A stretch of 64,000 nucleotides of DNA, taken from assembly GCF_014385165.1 (NCBI RefSeq), contig NZ_JACRTF010000001.1, positions 1,054,001 through 1,118,000 on the forward strand. Reading direction: 5' to 3'. The notes under the pieces are model-generated. The model was not told where the DNA came from. It saw only the letters and a program-made list of their open reading frames with translations, and ran no database searches. The number at the start of each line of letters is the position of its first letter. Positions within the stretch are counted from its first letter, which is position 1. Of the stretch, positions 16,180 to 23,899 are shown piece after piece. The stretch comes from Jilunia laotingensis (lineage in GTDB: Bacteria; Bacteroidota; Bacteroidia; Bacteroidales; Bacteroidaceae). A program made the position numbers and the translations under genes.

Positions 16180-17124
16180 ATGAATATAGATTTCCCGCCA
16201 CCGTCCAAAGGCACATATAACAATGCAGGCAGTAGCCGAAAGCTATGCAACTATTGTGAACATGAGGACATGGAACGCATGGAGCAAGGAATCTATACAG
16301 AGGGCTTTTTCAATCTGACAGACGATAATATCTACAAATCACAGGTTGTAAAAGATATAGATAGTAATATCGGTCAGTTATTAAAGACGGATGCCAAGTT
16401 TTACGCTATCCATGTAAGCCCATCGGAAAAAGAACTTCGGGCAATGGGCAATACCGAACAGGAACAAGCCGAAGCCATGAAACGGTATATCCGTGAAGTG
16501 GTTATTCCCGAATATGCCAGGAACTTCAATAAAGGACTATCAGCAGAAGACATAAAGTTCTATGGTAAAATACATTTCAGCCGGGACAGGTCAAACAATG
16601 AGCTGAATATGCACTGCCATTTGATTGTTAGCCGGAAAGACCAGTCCAATAAGAAAAAGCTATCTCCATTAACTAACCACAAAAACACCAAGAAAGGAAC
16701 GGTTAAGGGTGGTTTTGACAGAAAGAACCTATTCCAACAAGCAGAGCAGGGATTTGACAAGCTATTCGGCTACAAACGGGAACTAATCGAATCTTTTGAG
16801 TATTACAACACCATGAAGAACGGCAGTATCTCCGAACAACTTAATATGCAGGAACGCCAGATTTCCAATGAAAGAAAAAATACAGATATGCAGACTGGCT
16901 TGTATGCAGATAAGCAAGGCGAACCGAATGAAAACAAGGTTGCATATAAACAAGACGACAACCTTTCAAACGATATTGAAAATAAGCAAAGTTTCAATCT
17001 CCCTGATTTGGGTTTATCATCTGCATTGGGTTTGCTTACTCCTGATGCCAATAAAGAGGAGGAGCAAATTCCCGTGAAAAAGAGAATAAAGAAGAAGCCG
17101 AAGCGAGGATTCAGGCAATCATAA
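16180..17124 (+). CDS. Relaxase of the BtgB type (DUF5712)
   Basis: A 314-aa mobilization protein with KFYAIHVSPSEKEL, IKFYGKIHFSRDR and the His-x-His site NMHCHLIVSRKDQ (about 143-154). KLSPLTNHKNTKKGTVKGGFDRKNLFQQAEQGFDKLFGY then follows, typical of DUF5712 relaxases. The tail is basic (VKKRIKKKPKRGFRQS). It is a different relaxase family from the one at 8496-9437, so this element carries two complete mobilization modules. The GNAT-like gene follows closely. Confidence 0.87.
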   Translation: MNIDFPPPSKGTYNNAGSSRKLCNYCEHEDMERMEQGIYTEGFFNLTDDNIYKSQVVKDIDSNIGQLLKTDAKFYAIHVSPSEKELRAMGNTEQEQAEAMKRYIREVVIPEYARNFNKGLSAEDIKFYGKIHFSRDRSNNELNMHCHLIVSRKDQSNKKKLSPLTNHKNTKKGTVKGGFDRKNLFQQAEQGFDKLFGYKRELIESFEYYNTMKNGSISEQLNMQERQISNERKNTDMQTGLYADKQGEPNENKVAYKQDDNLSNDIENKQSFNLPDLGLSSALGLLTPDANKEEEQIPVKKRIKKKPKRGFRQS

Positions 17125-17135
17125 ATCACAGATAT

Positions 17136-17543
17136 ATGAACGAGTACGAAGAAATGCGAAAAGAAATAGATATATACCTGATGAAACGGTTTAAATATCG
17201 TCTATCCCTTGTCAGACTTACGCCTGATAATATCCTAATCACCCGAAGAAACAGCCGGTTAGACCTGTATTTGCGTATCCGCAGAGTAGAAAGTATATTT
17301 CCACCCGATTGCCTTATTTTAGCCCAAATCAGCTTCCGAAAAGAACGTATAGGGAATGGAACACATTTCGTTCGTTTTCTTTCAGAAATAGCCTTGAAAT
17401 ACGGTTTTAGGTATGTCGGAATTGAATCAACCAATAAGAAAAGTAGTTCATTTGCCAAGAAGTTGGGTTTCTACTCAATAGACGGCTTTAACTATGCAAT
17501 ATCAGTGAAGAATCTCCTATCATATTTTCAAGATAGGAGATAG
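17136..17543 (+). CDS. GNAT-like acetyltransferase, putative
   Basis: A 135-aa protein. The C-terminal half (RIGNGTHFVRFLSEIALKYGFRYVGIESTNKKSSSFAKKLGFYSI) has the GNAT motif A loop (R-x-G-N-G), the helix after it, and the motif B ending in A-x-x-LGF. The N-terminal strand region is shorter than in typical GNAT enzymes. The substrate is unknown. It starts 11 bases after the relaxase stop, so it is probably co-transcribed. Confidence 0.6.
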   Translation: MNEYEEMRKEIDIYLMKRFKYRLSLVRLTPDNILITRRNSRLDLYLRIRRVESIFPPDCLILAQISFRKERIGNGTHFVRFLSEIALKYGFRYVGIESTNKKSSSFAKKLGFYSIDGFNYAISVKNLLSYFQDRR

Positions 17544-17696
17544 TATAATTCTTTATTTATTTGATTTACAAAAGTACATTCCGGGAATAGAACGCCAAGT
17601 TCCTATGTTTGTAATTGTTTAGCAAAAAGCTAAGCATAAATCACAAGATTCTTATATTTAACGTGCAAATATTACAAACATAAAAATCAGGGACTT
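17544..17696 (+). other. Short region before IS110 transposase, possible bridge-RNA locus
   Basis: 153 bases with two small hairpins: GGAA...TTCC within GGAATAGAACGCCAAGTTCC, and TTAGC-AAAAA-GCTAA. IS110-group elements encode their bridge RNA in the non-coding end upstream of the transposase. The size would fit, but I cannot define loops or ends. Confidence 0.25.
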
Positions 17697-18776
17697 ATGC
17701 TTAATCAAAGAAAAGAATTAAATTTTGAAGGACAAAATATCTATATAGGTATTGATGTCCATCTAAAGAGTTGGACTGTTACAATATTAACAGAAACAAT
17801 GCCTCATAAAACTTTTACCCAACCACCGCAAGCTCAAATTTTGTCAGCTTACCTGAATGAACATTTTCCAAATGCTGATTATTATTCTGCTTATGAAGCT
17901 GGCTTCTGTGGTTTTTCTGCACACTATCACTTACAGGAGTGTGGAATAAATAATATTGTTATCAATCCATCTGATGTACCGACCTCTCAAAAAGAGAAAT
18001 GGCAAAAAAATGATCCGGTTGATAGCCGGAAGATTGCTCGCGCATTACGCTCAAAGGAACTGATAGCTATTCATGTTCCGGATAAGAAATCTTTATCAGA
18101 CCGTTCGTTAATCCGCATGAGAAGTAGTCTGGTAAAAGACATGACAAGATTTAAGTTGCGCTTGAAATCTCTCTTGTATTTTTATGGGATAAGGTTTCCC
18201 AAAGAATTTGAAAATAGCAATACTCATTGGTCAAAGCGCTTTATTAAATGGCTTCGGGAAGATATTGTCCTGGATACTTCTGCTCGCCAAGCTTTAGACC
18301 TGTTTATAAAAGAAGTTGAAAACCAGCGCATACTTTTACTGGAAGTGAACAAGAAGATACGTCATTTATGTAAAACTAAAACATATAAAAATAATATTGA
18401 TTTACTGCAAAGTATCCCGGGTATTGGAATTACCAGTGCCATTGTTCTGATGACACATATAGAAACTATCGATCGTTTTAAAAATACAGACTACTTGGCC
18501 TCTTATGTAGGATTGATTCCCAATAGCCATTCCAGTGGTGAAAGTGAGAATAAAGGAGAAATGACTTTTAGAGGGCAAAACCACTTGAAAGCTATTTTGG
18601 TGGAATCCTCGTGGGTTGCAGTCAGGGTAGATCCGGCTTTATCTTTAAGTTATAATACCTATATACACAGGATGCAGCCGAATAAAGCAATTATCCGCAT
18701 TGCAAGAAAATTATTGAACAGGATTTATTATGTACTAAAAAATCAAAGGGAATATGTATGCGGTGTTGTTAATTGA
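17697..18776 (+). CDS. IS110-family transposase
   Basis: A 359-aa transposase with the complete RuvC-like DEDD set: D20 in YIGIDVH, E67 in YEAGF, D106 and D109 in KNDPVDSRKIA. The C-terminal Tnp domain (LLQSIPGIGITSAIVLMTHIETIDRF, YVGLIPNSHSSGES) carries the candidate catalytic serine. The length is usual for the family, so the gene looks intact. IS110 elements lack classical inverted repeats and their ends cannot be read here. The 648-bp non-coding stretch after it may belong partly to the element. Confidence 0.9.
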   Translation: MLNQRKELNFEGQNIYIGIDVHLKSWTVTILTETMPHKTFTQPPQAQILSAYLNEHFPNADYYSAYEAGFCGFSAHYHLQECGINNIVINPSDVPTSQKEKWQKNDPVDSRKIARALRSKELIAIHVPDKKSLSDRSLIRMRSSLVKDMTRFKLRLKSLLYFYGIRFPKEFENSNTHWSKRFIKWLREDIVLDTSARQALDLFIKEVENQRILLLEVNKKIRHLCKTKTYKNNIDLLQSIPGIGITSAIVLMTHIETIDRFKNTDYLASYVGLIPNSHSSGESENKGEMTFRGQNHLKAILVESSWVAVRVDPALSLSYNTYIHRMQPNKAIIRIARKLLNRIYYVLKNQREYVCGVVN

Positions 18777-19034
18777 TTCCTATACAGACATACAATAAAT
18801 AAATGACCGCTTGGCTTGGTGTGTAGCTAAGATGTCTACTCCGTCAAGAATGCGGCTTTTCACCTATTAAAACTGAACTGGAAAATGTAGCGCAAGTCTA
18901 CTGATAGAAGTATGTCTTTATAGGATATTTACCGGAAATAAATATAGAAAACTCAAGTTGTTTTCTACTAAAATGCTATCATAAATAATTGATAGTATAT
19001 ATGTTTATTGTAGAAAGAGTTAGTGCGTTGGAAC

Positions 19035-19096
19035 ATATTTTTTCTTTTCAAACGCCCTCGAGGGTTTTGGGGAGGGGATTTGAAAAGAAAAAATAT
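19035..19096 (+). repeat. 18-bp perfect inverted repeat with palindromic loop
   Basis: ATATTTTTTCTTTTCAAA (19035-19052) pairs perfectly with 19079-19096. The 26-nt loop contains the perfect palindrome CCCTCGAGGG (19055-19064). No clear U-tract follows at once, so it is not a standard terminator. Confidence 0.7.
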
Positions 19097-19164
19097 TTAG
19101 GGCAGTCGTGTTTTTTTAGCTTAATTTATTTGGATTACAACATAGAACACCAAGCCGCAAGCGG

Positions 19165-19214
19165 TTTTTAGAAATTTCTTCCTTTTCATGCTGAAAAGAG
19201 TAAATTTCTAAAAA
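19165..19214 (+). repeat. 13-bp perfect inverted repeat with inner stem
   Basis: TTTTTAGAAATTT (19165-19177) pairs perfectly with AAATTTCTAAAAA (19202-19214). Inside is a second stem, CTTTTCA-TGC-TGAAAAG. It lies 68 bases after the 19035-19096 hairpin. Confidence 0.7.
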
Positions 19215-19424
19215 GTGTTGTCTTATCTATTCCCTGCATGAATGGGATGTATATCAATTAAAAAAAAGAAAAAAATATTGTTAGGGATTGAGTATTTGCG
19301 CCAGATACAGCCACTTTCAGCCATTGCACCCCATTTCTTAAAACCTGCCTGAAATCTGTTTTCCTTTGCCTGAAAATCATTGCAATGAGAATAATTTCAG
19401 TAATCAGTAAAAACAGATTTTAAT

Positions 19425-19709
19425 ATGGATATAGTAGCAATCGAAAGCAAAACGTTCGAACAGATGAAAGGGCGTTTTGAAGATTTTACCCGACAGATAA
19501 AGAATCTATGCGGGGAGAATCAGGACAAAGAAAAATGGTTAGGCAACGATGATGTTTGTAGTCTTCTGCAAATATCGCCGAGAACATTACAATCATACAG
19601 GGATAACGGCACCCTGCCTTATTCGCAGATTGGGCGTAAATGTTATTACAAGGTATCGGATATTGAGGATTTAATCAGTCAGTCACAAAGAAGCAAAGAG
19701 CAAAAATGA
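19425..19709 (+). CDS. Helix-turn-helix protein (HTH_17 type)
   Basis: A 94-aa protein. The central part (KWLGNDDVCSLLQISPRTLQSYRDNGTLPYSQIGRKCYYKVSDIEDLI) is the MerR/excisionase-like winged HTH common in Bacteroides mobile elements. The stop overlaps the next start (ATGA at 19706-19709). The three genes 19425-20288 form a compact unit with the order HTH, DUF3876, HTH. Confidence 0.85.
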   Translation: MDIVAIESKTFEQMKGRFEDFTRQIKNLCGENQDKEKWLGNDDVCSLLQISPRTLQSYRDNGTLPYSQIGRKCYYKVSDIEDLISQSQRSKEQK

Positions 19710-19984
19710 AAACAGAAAATATCAACTTAGATAGGTTGGTCGGTAATTGGGAGAGCATAAACCTGAATCCGACAGTTATCATATATCGAAGCGGAGAAAG
19801 CTATTTACTTAGTGTTATCCACATGAACGAAACAAGCAAACAGGCAAGCCCTGCTACTTACGAGATTCAGGAAGATGAAGACGGCTTCTTTATCAACTAC
19901 AATCTGAAACGGACGGCTATTAGCCATGATACCAAACTGGATATATTAACTATCTCCGCATTGGGTGACTATATACGGAACTAA
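19706..19984 (+). CDS. DUF3876 family protein
   Basis: A 92-aa protein with the DUF3876 signature LVGNWESINLNPTVIIYRSGESYLL, then TSKQASPATYEIQEDEDGFFINYN. The fold looks lipocalin- or beta-rich. The function is unknown. It is nearly always found between HTH genes in Bacteroides integrated elements. It is translationally coupled to the HTH gene upstream. Confidence 0.82.
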   Translation: MKTENINLDRLVGNWESINLNPTVIIYRSGESYLLSVIHMNETSKQASPATYEIQEDEDGFFINYNLKRTAISHDTKLDILTISALGDYIRN

Positions 19985-19997
19985 AAAGGATACAATA

Positions 19998-20288
19998 GTG
20001 GAAATACTGGATAAGAAATCAACGGAAATAAATTCTTTCTTCACGGGATTGGATGAGCTACTGGATACCATACAGCAAGCTCTTAAAAATCGGACTCCAC
20101 ACCTGAATGGTGAAAAGTTTCTGTCAAACCGTGATGTTTGCCGGATGCTTCATATCTCATCCCGAACCTTGCAGGATTGGCGGGATACGGGTAAAATCCC
20201 ATTCATTCAGATTAAGGGGAAGATTTTGTATAAGGAATCGGAGGTTTTGAAGTGGTTGGAACAGATGCTTGCGAAACAGAACCTTTGA
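19998..20288 (+). CDS. Helix-turn-helix protein (HTH_17 type)
   Basis: A protein of about 96 aa. KFLSNRDVCRMLHISSRTLQDWRDTGKIPFIQIKGKILYKESEVLKWLEQM is a full winged-HTH. I prefer the GTG at 19998, preceded by AAAAAGGA. The GTG at 19965, also in frame, would overlap the DUF3876 gene by 20 bases. Probable roles are excision or transfer control. Confidence 0.82.
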   Translation: MEILDKKSTEINSFFTGLDELLDTIQQALKNRTPHLNGEKFLSNRDVCRMLHISSRTLQDWRDTGKIPFIQIKGKILYKESEVLKWLEQMLAKQNL

Positions 20289-20320
20289 TAGTAAGCTGGT
20301 TTAAATGAATATTTTAAGAA

Positions 20321-20352
20321 AGACTTAGAAAATGACCTCTAAGTCTTTTTTT
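20321..20352 (+). terminator. Rho-independent terminator
   Basis: AGACTTAGA (20321-20329) pairs perfectly with TCTAAGTCT (20338-20346), and T residues follow. It ends the HTH/DUF3876 operon. Confidence 0.75.
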
Positions 20353-21363
20353 ATGAGTATTTTTGCAAATGTTGAATACATTAATTCGAACTATATGACA
20401 AATCTTTATTGGCCTATATATAAGAAGATAGAAAAGGAGATTGTAGAACTGTCAAATCACATTCATTTTGACGATAATCAATTATCTGTTTATTCAGTGA
20501 AAATAGTAGAATTATTGATTAGATGCGTCGTTGAAATTGAAGCTATATCAAAGGATTTATATTTAAAAAATGGAGGAGCGATACCTGCTGGTAGAGTTCT
20601 ATATTATGATACAGATTGCTTGAATTTGTTAGAAGGTATCTGGGAACTTAGTAAAAAGCAAGTTATTGTATCATCTGCAAATTTTTACTTTCAGGATAAT
20701 AATAATAAGATATTGTACCCTTTAAGAAAGGCAAACAAAAGAAGTACTAGCGGGGCTGATTGGGCGAAAGCTTATCAAGCAGTAAAACATAATCGTTCCC
20801 TAAATCTAAGCAAAGGAAATATCAAACATTTACTTCGAGCCTCTGCTGCTCTATTTCTTTTAAACCTGTATTATAGAGATGATGTGTTCGAACTTTCAAG
20901 TAATAATACAAATACTTTCACGGAGAAATTTTCTGAAATATTCGATGTTAAAGTTCATACTTGGGCGGGAGATTCTACTGGAGCTGATTCTTATGTGAAA
21001 AAACCAGATTTTGAAGAATGTGTTTATTTAATAAAATGGGCAAATGACTACAAAAATAAATTTACGGAATGGGCTAGTGAACAGGGGCGAAAGTTAAATG
21101 AAATAATTTTTAGTCACCCAAAAGTAAATCAATACATAAATGAAAATCTAATTGAAGATGGAAAGATAAAAGAGAAAGAGTTTGCTTCTTTTATAGAAAA
21201 TAGAGACTATTTCAAGTGTTTTGATATGAAAAAAGAATATGGAAGTATGATACAGAGTGCAGGTCGCCACGCTTCAGAAAAATTAAAATTTGACTTTAAA
21301 AGAACTCCTGCCCAATTTGAGGCTGTGTTAAATAAGAATCAAAAAATATATCAAAATGGTTAG
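20353..21363 (+). CDS. Unknown protein, possible HEPN-like fold
   Basis: A 336-aa, mostly helical protein. The part VKIVELLIRCVVEIEAISKDLYLKNGG through DWAKAYQAVKHNRSLNLSKGNIKHLLRASAALFLLNLYYRD looks like a HEPN-type four-helix domain with a KHNR motif. The usual RxxxxxxH catalytic spacing is not obvious. The C-terminal third is charged and unassigned. I chose the ATG at 20353 because an earlier ATG (20332) sits inside the terminator hairpin. It is A+T rich, stands alone between two terminators, and lies in the cargo position beside an integrase. That placement would suit a defence or toxin gene, but the function is unknown. Confidence 0.55.
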   Translation: MSIFANVEYINSNYMTNLYWPIYKKIEKEIVELSNHIHFDDNQLSVYSVKIVELLIRCVVEIEAISKDLYLKNGGAIPAGRVLYYDTDCLNLLEGIWELSKKQVIVSSANFYFQDNNNKILYPLRKANKRSTSGADWAKAYQAVKHNRSLNLSKGNIKHLLRASAALFLLNLYYRDDVFELSSNNTNTFTEKFSEIFDVKVHTWAGDSTGADSYVKKPDFEECVYLIKWANDYKNKFTEWASEQGRKLNEIIFSHPKVNQYINENLIEDGKIKEKEFASFIENRDYFKCFDMKKEYGSMIQSAGRHASEKLKFDFKRTPAQFEAVLNKNQKIYQNG

Positions 21364-21374
21364 TTTACTGTAAA

Positions 21375-21410
21375 AACAGAAAGCGAATCACATCCGATCC
21401 GCTTTCTGTT
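21375..21410. terminator. Bidirectional terminator
   Basis: AACAGAAAGCG (21375-21385) pairs perfectly with CGCTTTCTGTT (21400-21410), with A-tracts on one side and T-tracts on the other. It lies between the convergent unknown gene and second integrase. Confidence 0.78.
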
Positions 21411-21412
21411 TT

Positions 21413-22390
21413 TTAGATATTATCCTCGTTATTTTCCCTTTCAGGAAACCGTCTGTTTCTTCTTATTTTATGAATTTTGCAGTCATTTTCGGGCAGTTCA
21501 TATTTTCCCTGAATGGTTTCCGCCAATTTGCTCATATCTTCATTGATTTTTGTACGGGTTATTTCCGCATAGATTTGGGTAGTGGCAATATCCTGATGCC
21601 CCATCATCTGGCTAAGGGTTTCAATAGGAACGCCTTGCGACAGGCAGACTGACGTAGCAAACGAGTGCCGGCTCATATGGTAGCAAAGCCTTTGGGTAAT
21701 TCCGGCAGCTTTGGCAATCTTCTTTAGTTGCACATCCATGTTTTCTACTGTCGTCATTTTGAATACTTTCCCGTCCCGACCTGCAAAGTCTGTATTCCGG
21801 TATTTCTCCATGATTCGCAGAGGTATATCCAACATAGGTATATGCGAAACGCTTCCGGTCTTTTGACGGTTCAGGGTAATCCACAAACTGCCGTCTTCCT
21901 GACGGTGGATATTATCATGCCGGAGGTTTACCATATCTGCATGGGCAATTCCGGTAAAAGTTGAAAACAAAAACATATCCCGCACGAAGTTAGCCGAATC
22001 CTTCTTCATCCGTACCTGAAGCAGTTTTTCTATTTCATCCATAGAGAGCCACCGCCGTTTACTAATCGGTCGCTCCGGTCGGTAATTGAAAAACGGGTTT
22101 TGAAGCAATAGACCTTTATTTAAAGCCCGTTTTACAATCGTCCGCATTGGTTTCATAAAAAACATTACAGTTTTCGGAACATATTGCAGGTTGACTTTCA
22201 TATAGTAGTCGTATGCTTCGATAAAGGAGTAATCAACCTGTTCAAACGGAATATCCGACAGCTCGTATTTTTCGGACAGGAATTTCTTTAATAGCCTGTA
22301 AACCTGTCCGTATTTCTGATAGGTAGAAGATGTTATCAGAATACCGACAGCCTGCCGTTTTTCTTCAATAAGCTCGGCGAACTCTTGCAT
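21413..22390 (-). pseudogene. 5'-truncated tyrosine integrase
   Basis: 325 codons with a SAM-like core-binding domain and a catalytic domain: HMSRHSF (HxxR) and MGHQDIATTQIYAEI (late His, Tyr). As in the first integrase, the Arg I box is altered (FTGIAHADMV). The usual N-terminal arm-binding domain (about 90 residues) is missing. The first Met lies right at a junction with a likewise truncated permease gene on the other strand. This is evidence of a deletion or recombination. Without the arm domain it is unlikely to integrate efficiently. Confidence 0.75.
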
Positions 22391-23125
22391 GAGTGTATTT
22401 TTGTATTTGCAAACTGGGGCGCACCTGCTTCGTCAGATACTGGACTCTGGTATTATATATTCACTTACAAGTGGTATATTGTCGGTGCATTGTCGCTGTT
22501 GCTTTGCTGGTCGCTTGTCCGAATACTGAAACTGCGAGTGCTTGGGGTGGTACTTGGCGCGATGGCTACTGCCGTTTCCGTCATCCTTGCCAATCTGTTT
22601 ATTGATGATACAAAACTGATTCCACTTGTGCCGATGATTGTTGCGATTACCGCTCTCGCCGTCATCCTGCTCTTTGACAAACAGGATGAAGAAAACAGGG
22701 AATGGGCAATATCCTCGTGGGGCTTCGCCAAACAGATATTGCCGTTGCTGGCTATAGGTGTAGTGACAGCAGGTTTCCTGCTTGGCTCAACGCACGACAA
22801 TACAGCCATTGCAGGTGTCATTCCGAACAGTTGGATAGAATGGGCAGTCGGGGGTAATTCGCTTTTGTCTAACTTCTTTGCATCGTTTACAGGTGCATTT
22901 ATGTATTTCGCCACATTGACCGAAGTTCCAATCATTCAAGGTCTGTTAGCTTCCGGCATGGGTAAAGGTCCGGCACTGGCATTGCTGTTGGCTGGTCCGT
23001 CATTGTCTCTTCCGAATATGTTGGTCATCCGTGGTGTAATGGGTACAAAGAAGACCATTGTATATGTTACTCTTGTAATCGTAATGGCAACGGTTTCAGG
23101 CTTTATATATGGAAATCTATTTTAG
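22385..23125 (+). pseudogene. 5'-truncated permease (YraQ/DUF318-like, ars-linked)
   Basis: The C-terminal 246 codons of a membrane permease, starting at FVFANWGAPASSDTGLWYYIFTYKW. There are about six membrane segments and the repeated permease motif (MYFATLTEVPIIQGLLASGMGKGPALALLLAGPSLSLPN). About 200 residues that should precede the FANWGAP motif are absent. The only starts are TTG/ATG codons in the integrase junction. The arsC gene follows 5 bases downstream, so this was part of an arsenic operon. Confidence 0.75.
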
Positions 23126-23130
23126 AAATT

Positions 23131-23553
23131 ATGAGAGTATTGATACTTTGTACAGGAAATAGTTGCCGCAGTCAGATGGCTCATGGCATTTTGCAATCAT
23201 TGGATGATACGATTGAGGTCTGTTCGGCAGGCACACATCCTGTTGAACAAGTAAACCCTAATGCCATAGCGGTAATGCGTGAAATAGGCATAGACATATC
23301 CGAACATACTCCCACAGATGTAAGGCAATACCTTACCCAAGAATGGGATTATGTAATAACGGTATGCGGAAATGCCAATGAAACCTGCCCGGTATTTGCA
23401 GGACATGTCAAACATCGCTTGCACATCGGCTTTGACGACCCTTCCGATGTAACAGGAACACCCGATTTTATTAAAAACGAGTTCCGTAGAGTACGAGATA
23501 ATATCAAGATGAAATTCTATGATTTTTATCTTCACATTAAGGGTCATTGCTGA
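23131..23553 (+). CDS. arsC: Arsenate reductase (LMW-phosphatase type)
   Basis: A 140-aa enzyme that reduces arsenate to arsenite. The phosphatase loop is C7-TGNSC-R13. The pair C79 and C86 (VCGNANETCP) corresponds to the relay cysteines of thioredoxin-coupled ArsC. The DPSDVTG aspartate loop is present. The gene looks intact but has lost its operon promoter, because the upstream permease is truncated by the rearrangement. Expression may depend on read-through from other sites. Confidence 0.88.
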   Translation: MRVLILCTGNSCRSQMAHGILQSLDDTIEVCSAGTHPVEQVNPNAIAVMREIGIDISEHTPTDVRQYLTQEWDYVITVCGNANETCPVFAGHVKHRLHIGFDDPSDVTGTPDFIKNEFRRVRDNIKMKFYDFYLHIKGHC

Positions 23554-23629
23554 TGACCAATAAAGAAGAAGTTACCTCAGCATACATTTTCTTGTTCTAC
23601 TCAATCTACCAATCACACGCTCCATTAGC

Positions 23630-23669
23630 AACATCGGCAACCTCTTTGTAGGTCTGCCGATGTTTTTAT
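23630..23669 (+). terminator. Rho-independent terminator after arsC
   Basis: AACATCGGCA (23630-23639) pairs perfectly with TGCCGATGTT (23655-23664), followed by TTTATT. Confidence 0.8.
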
Positions 23670-23776
23670 TACTCGGACATTCTGTTTTTCTTTCATCAGA
23701 ATCACGCACATCACTTAACGAGTGCAAAACCTCCAAATTTTACTTGATAACAGACCATATGTTCAACAGAAAATAG

Positions 23777-23784
23777 TATCTTTG
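23777..23784 (+). promoter_or_regulatory. Outward -7 box (TATCTTTG) at element right end
   Basis: TATCTTTG matches the TAnnTTTG consensus and points to the right end of the element and beyond, antisense to the split TPR gene. No clear -33 TTTG at 19-20 bases. Confidence 0.4.
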
Positions 23785-23833
23785 CACACATACAGAGTTA
23801 TTTGACAGAAAAGCACTGCATATCGCAGAAGTT

Positions 23834-23899
23834 ATGACCATTGCCAAGTCATTACCTCATATTTGTAAAACATATCATAAGTGGATTATTCTTAATTAA
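23834..23899 (+). CDS. Possible 21-aa peptide at right end
   Basis: A 21-codon ORF (MTIAKSLPHICKTYHKWIIL...) 50 bases after the outward -7 box, ending just before attR. It may be the residual N-terminus of a lost gene or a chance ORF. Confidence 0.25.
   Translation: MTIAKSLPHICKTYHKWIILN

Larger units (their letters stand above)
18777..19424 (+). other. Long non-coding region with two large hairpins
   Basis: 648 bases between the IS110 gene and the next HTH gene. No coding ORF is convincing. It contains two strong inverted repeats (19035-19096 and 19165-19214), a CCGC-AA-GCGG mini-hairpin at about 19155-19164, and A-tracts near 19259-19280. The first part may be the IS110 right end. Confidence 0.5.

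Noticed and set aside
18989..19171. 60-codon ORF across the hairpin region
   Set aside because: It spans both the perfect hairpin and an A/T-rich stretch and shows no protein-like pattern.
20332..20352. Upstream ATG as start of the HEPN-like gene
   Set aside because: It lies inside the stem of a terminator, so the ATG at 20353 is more likely.
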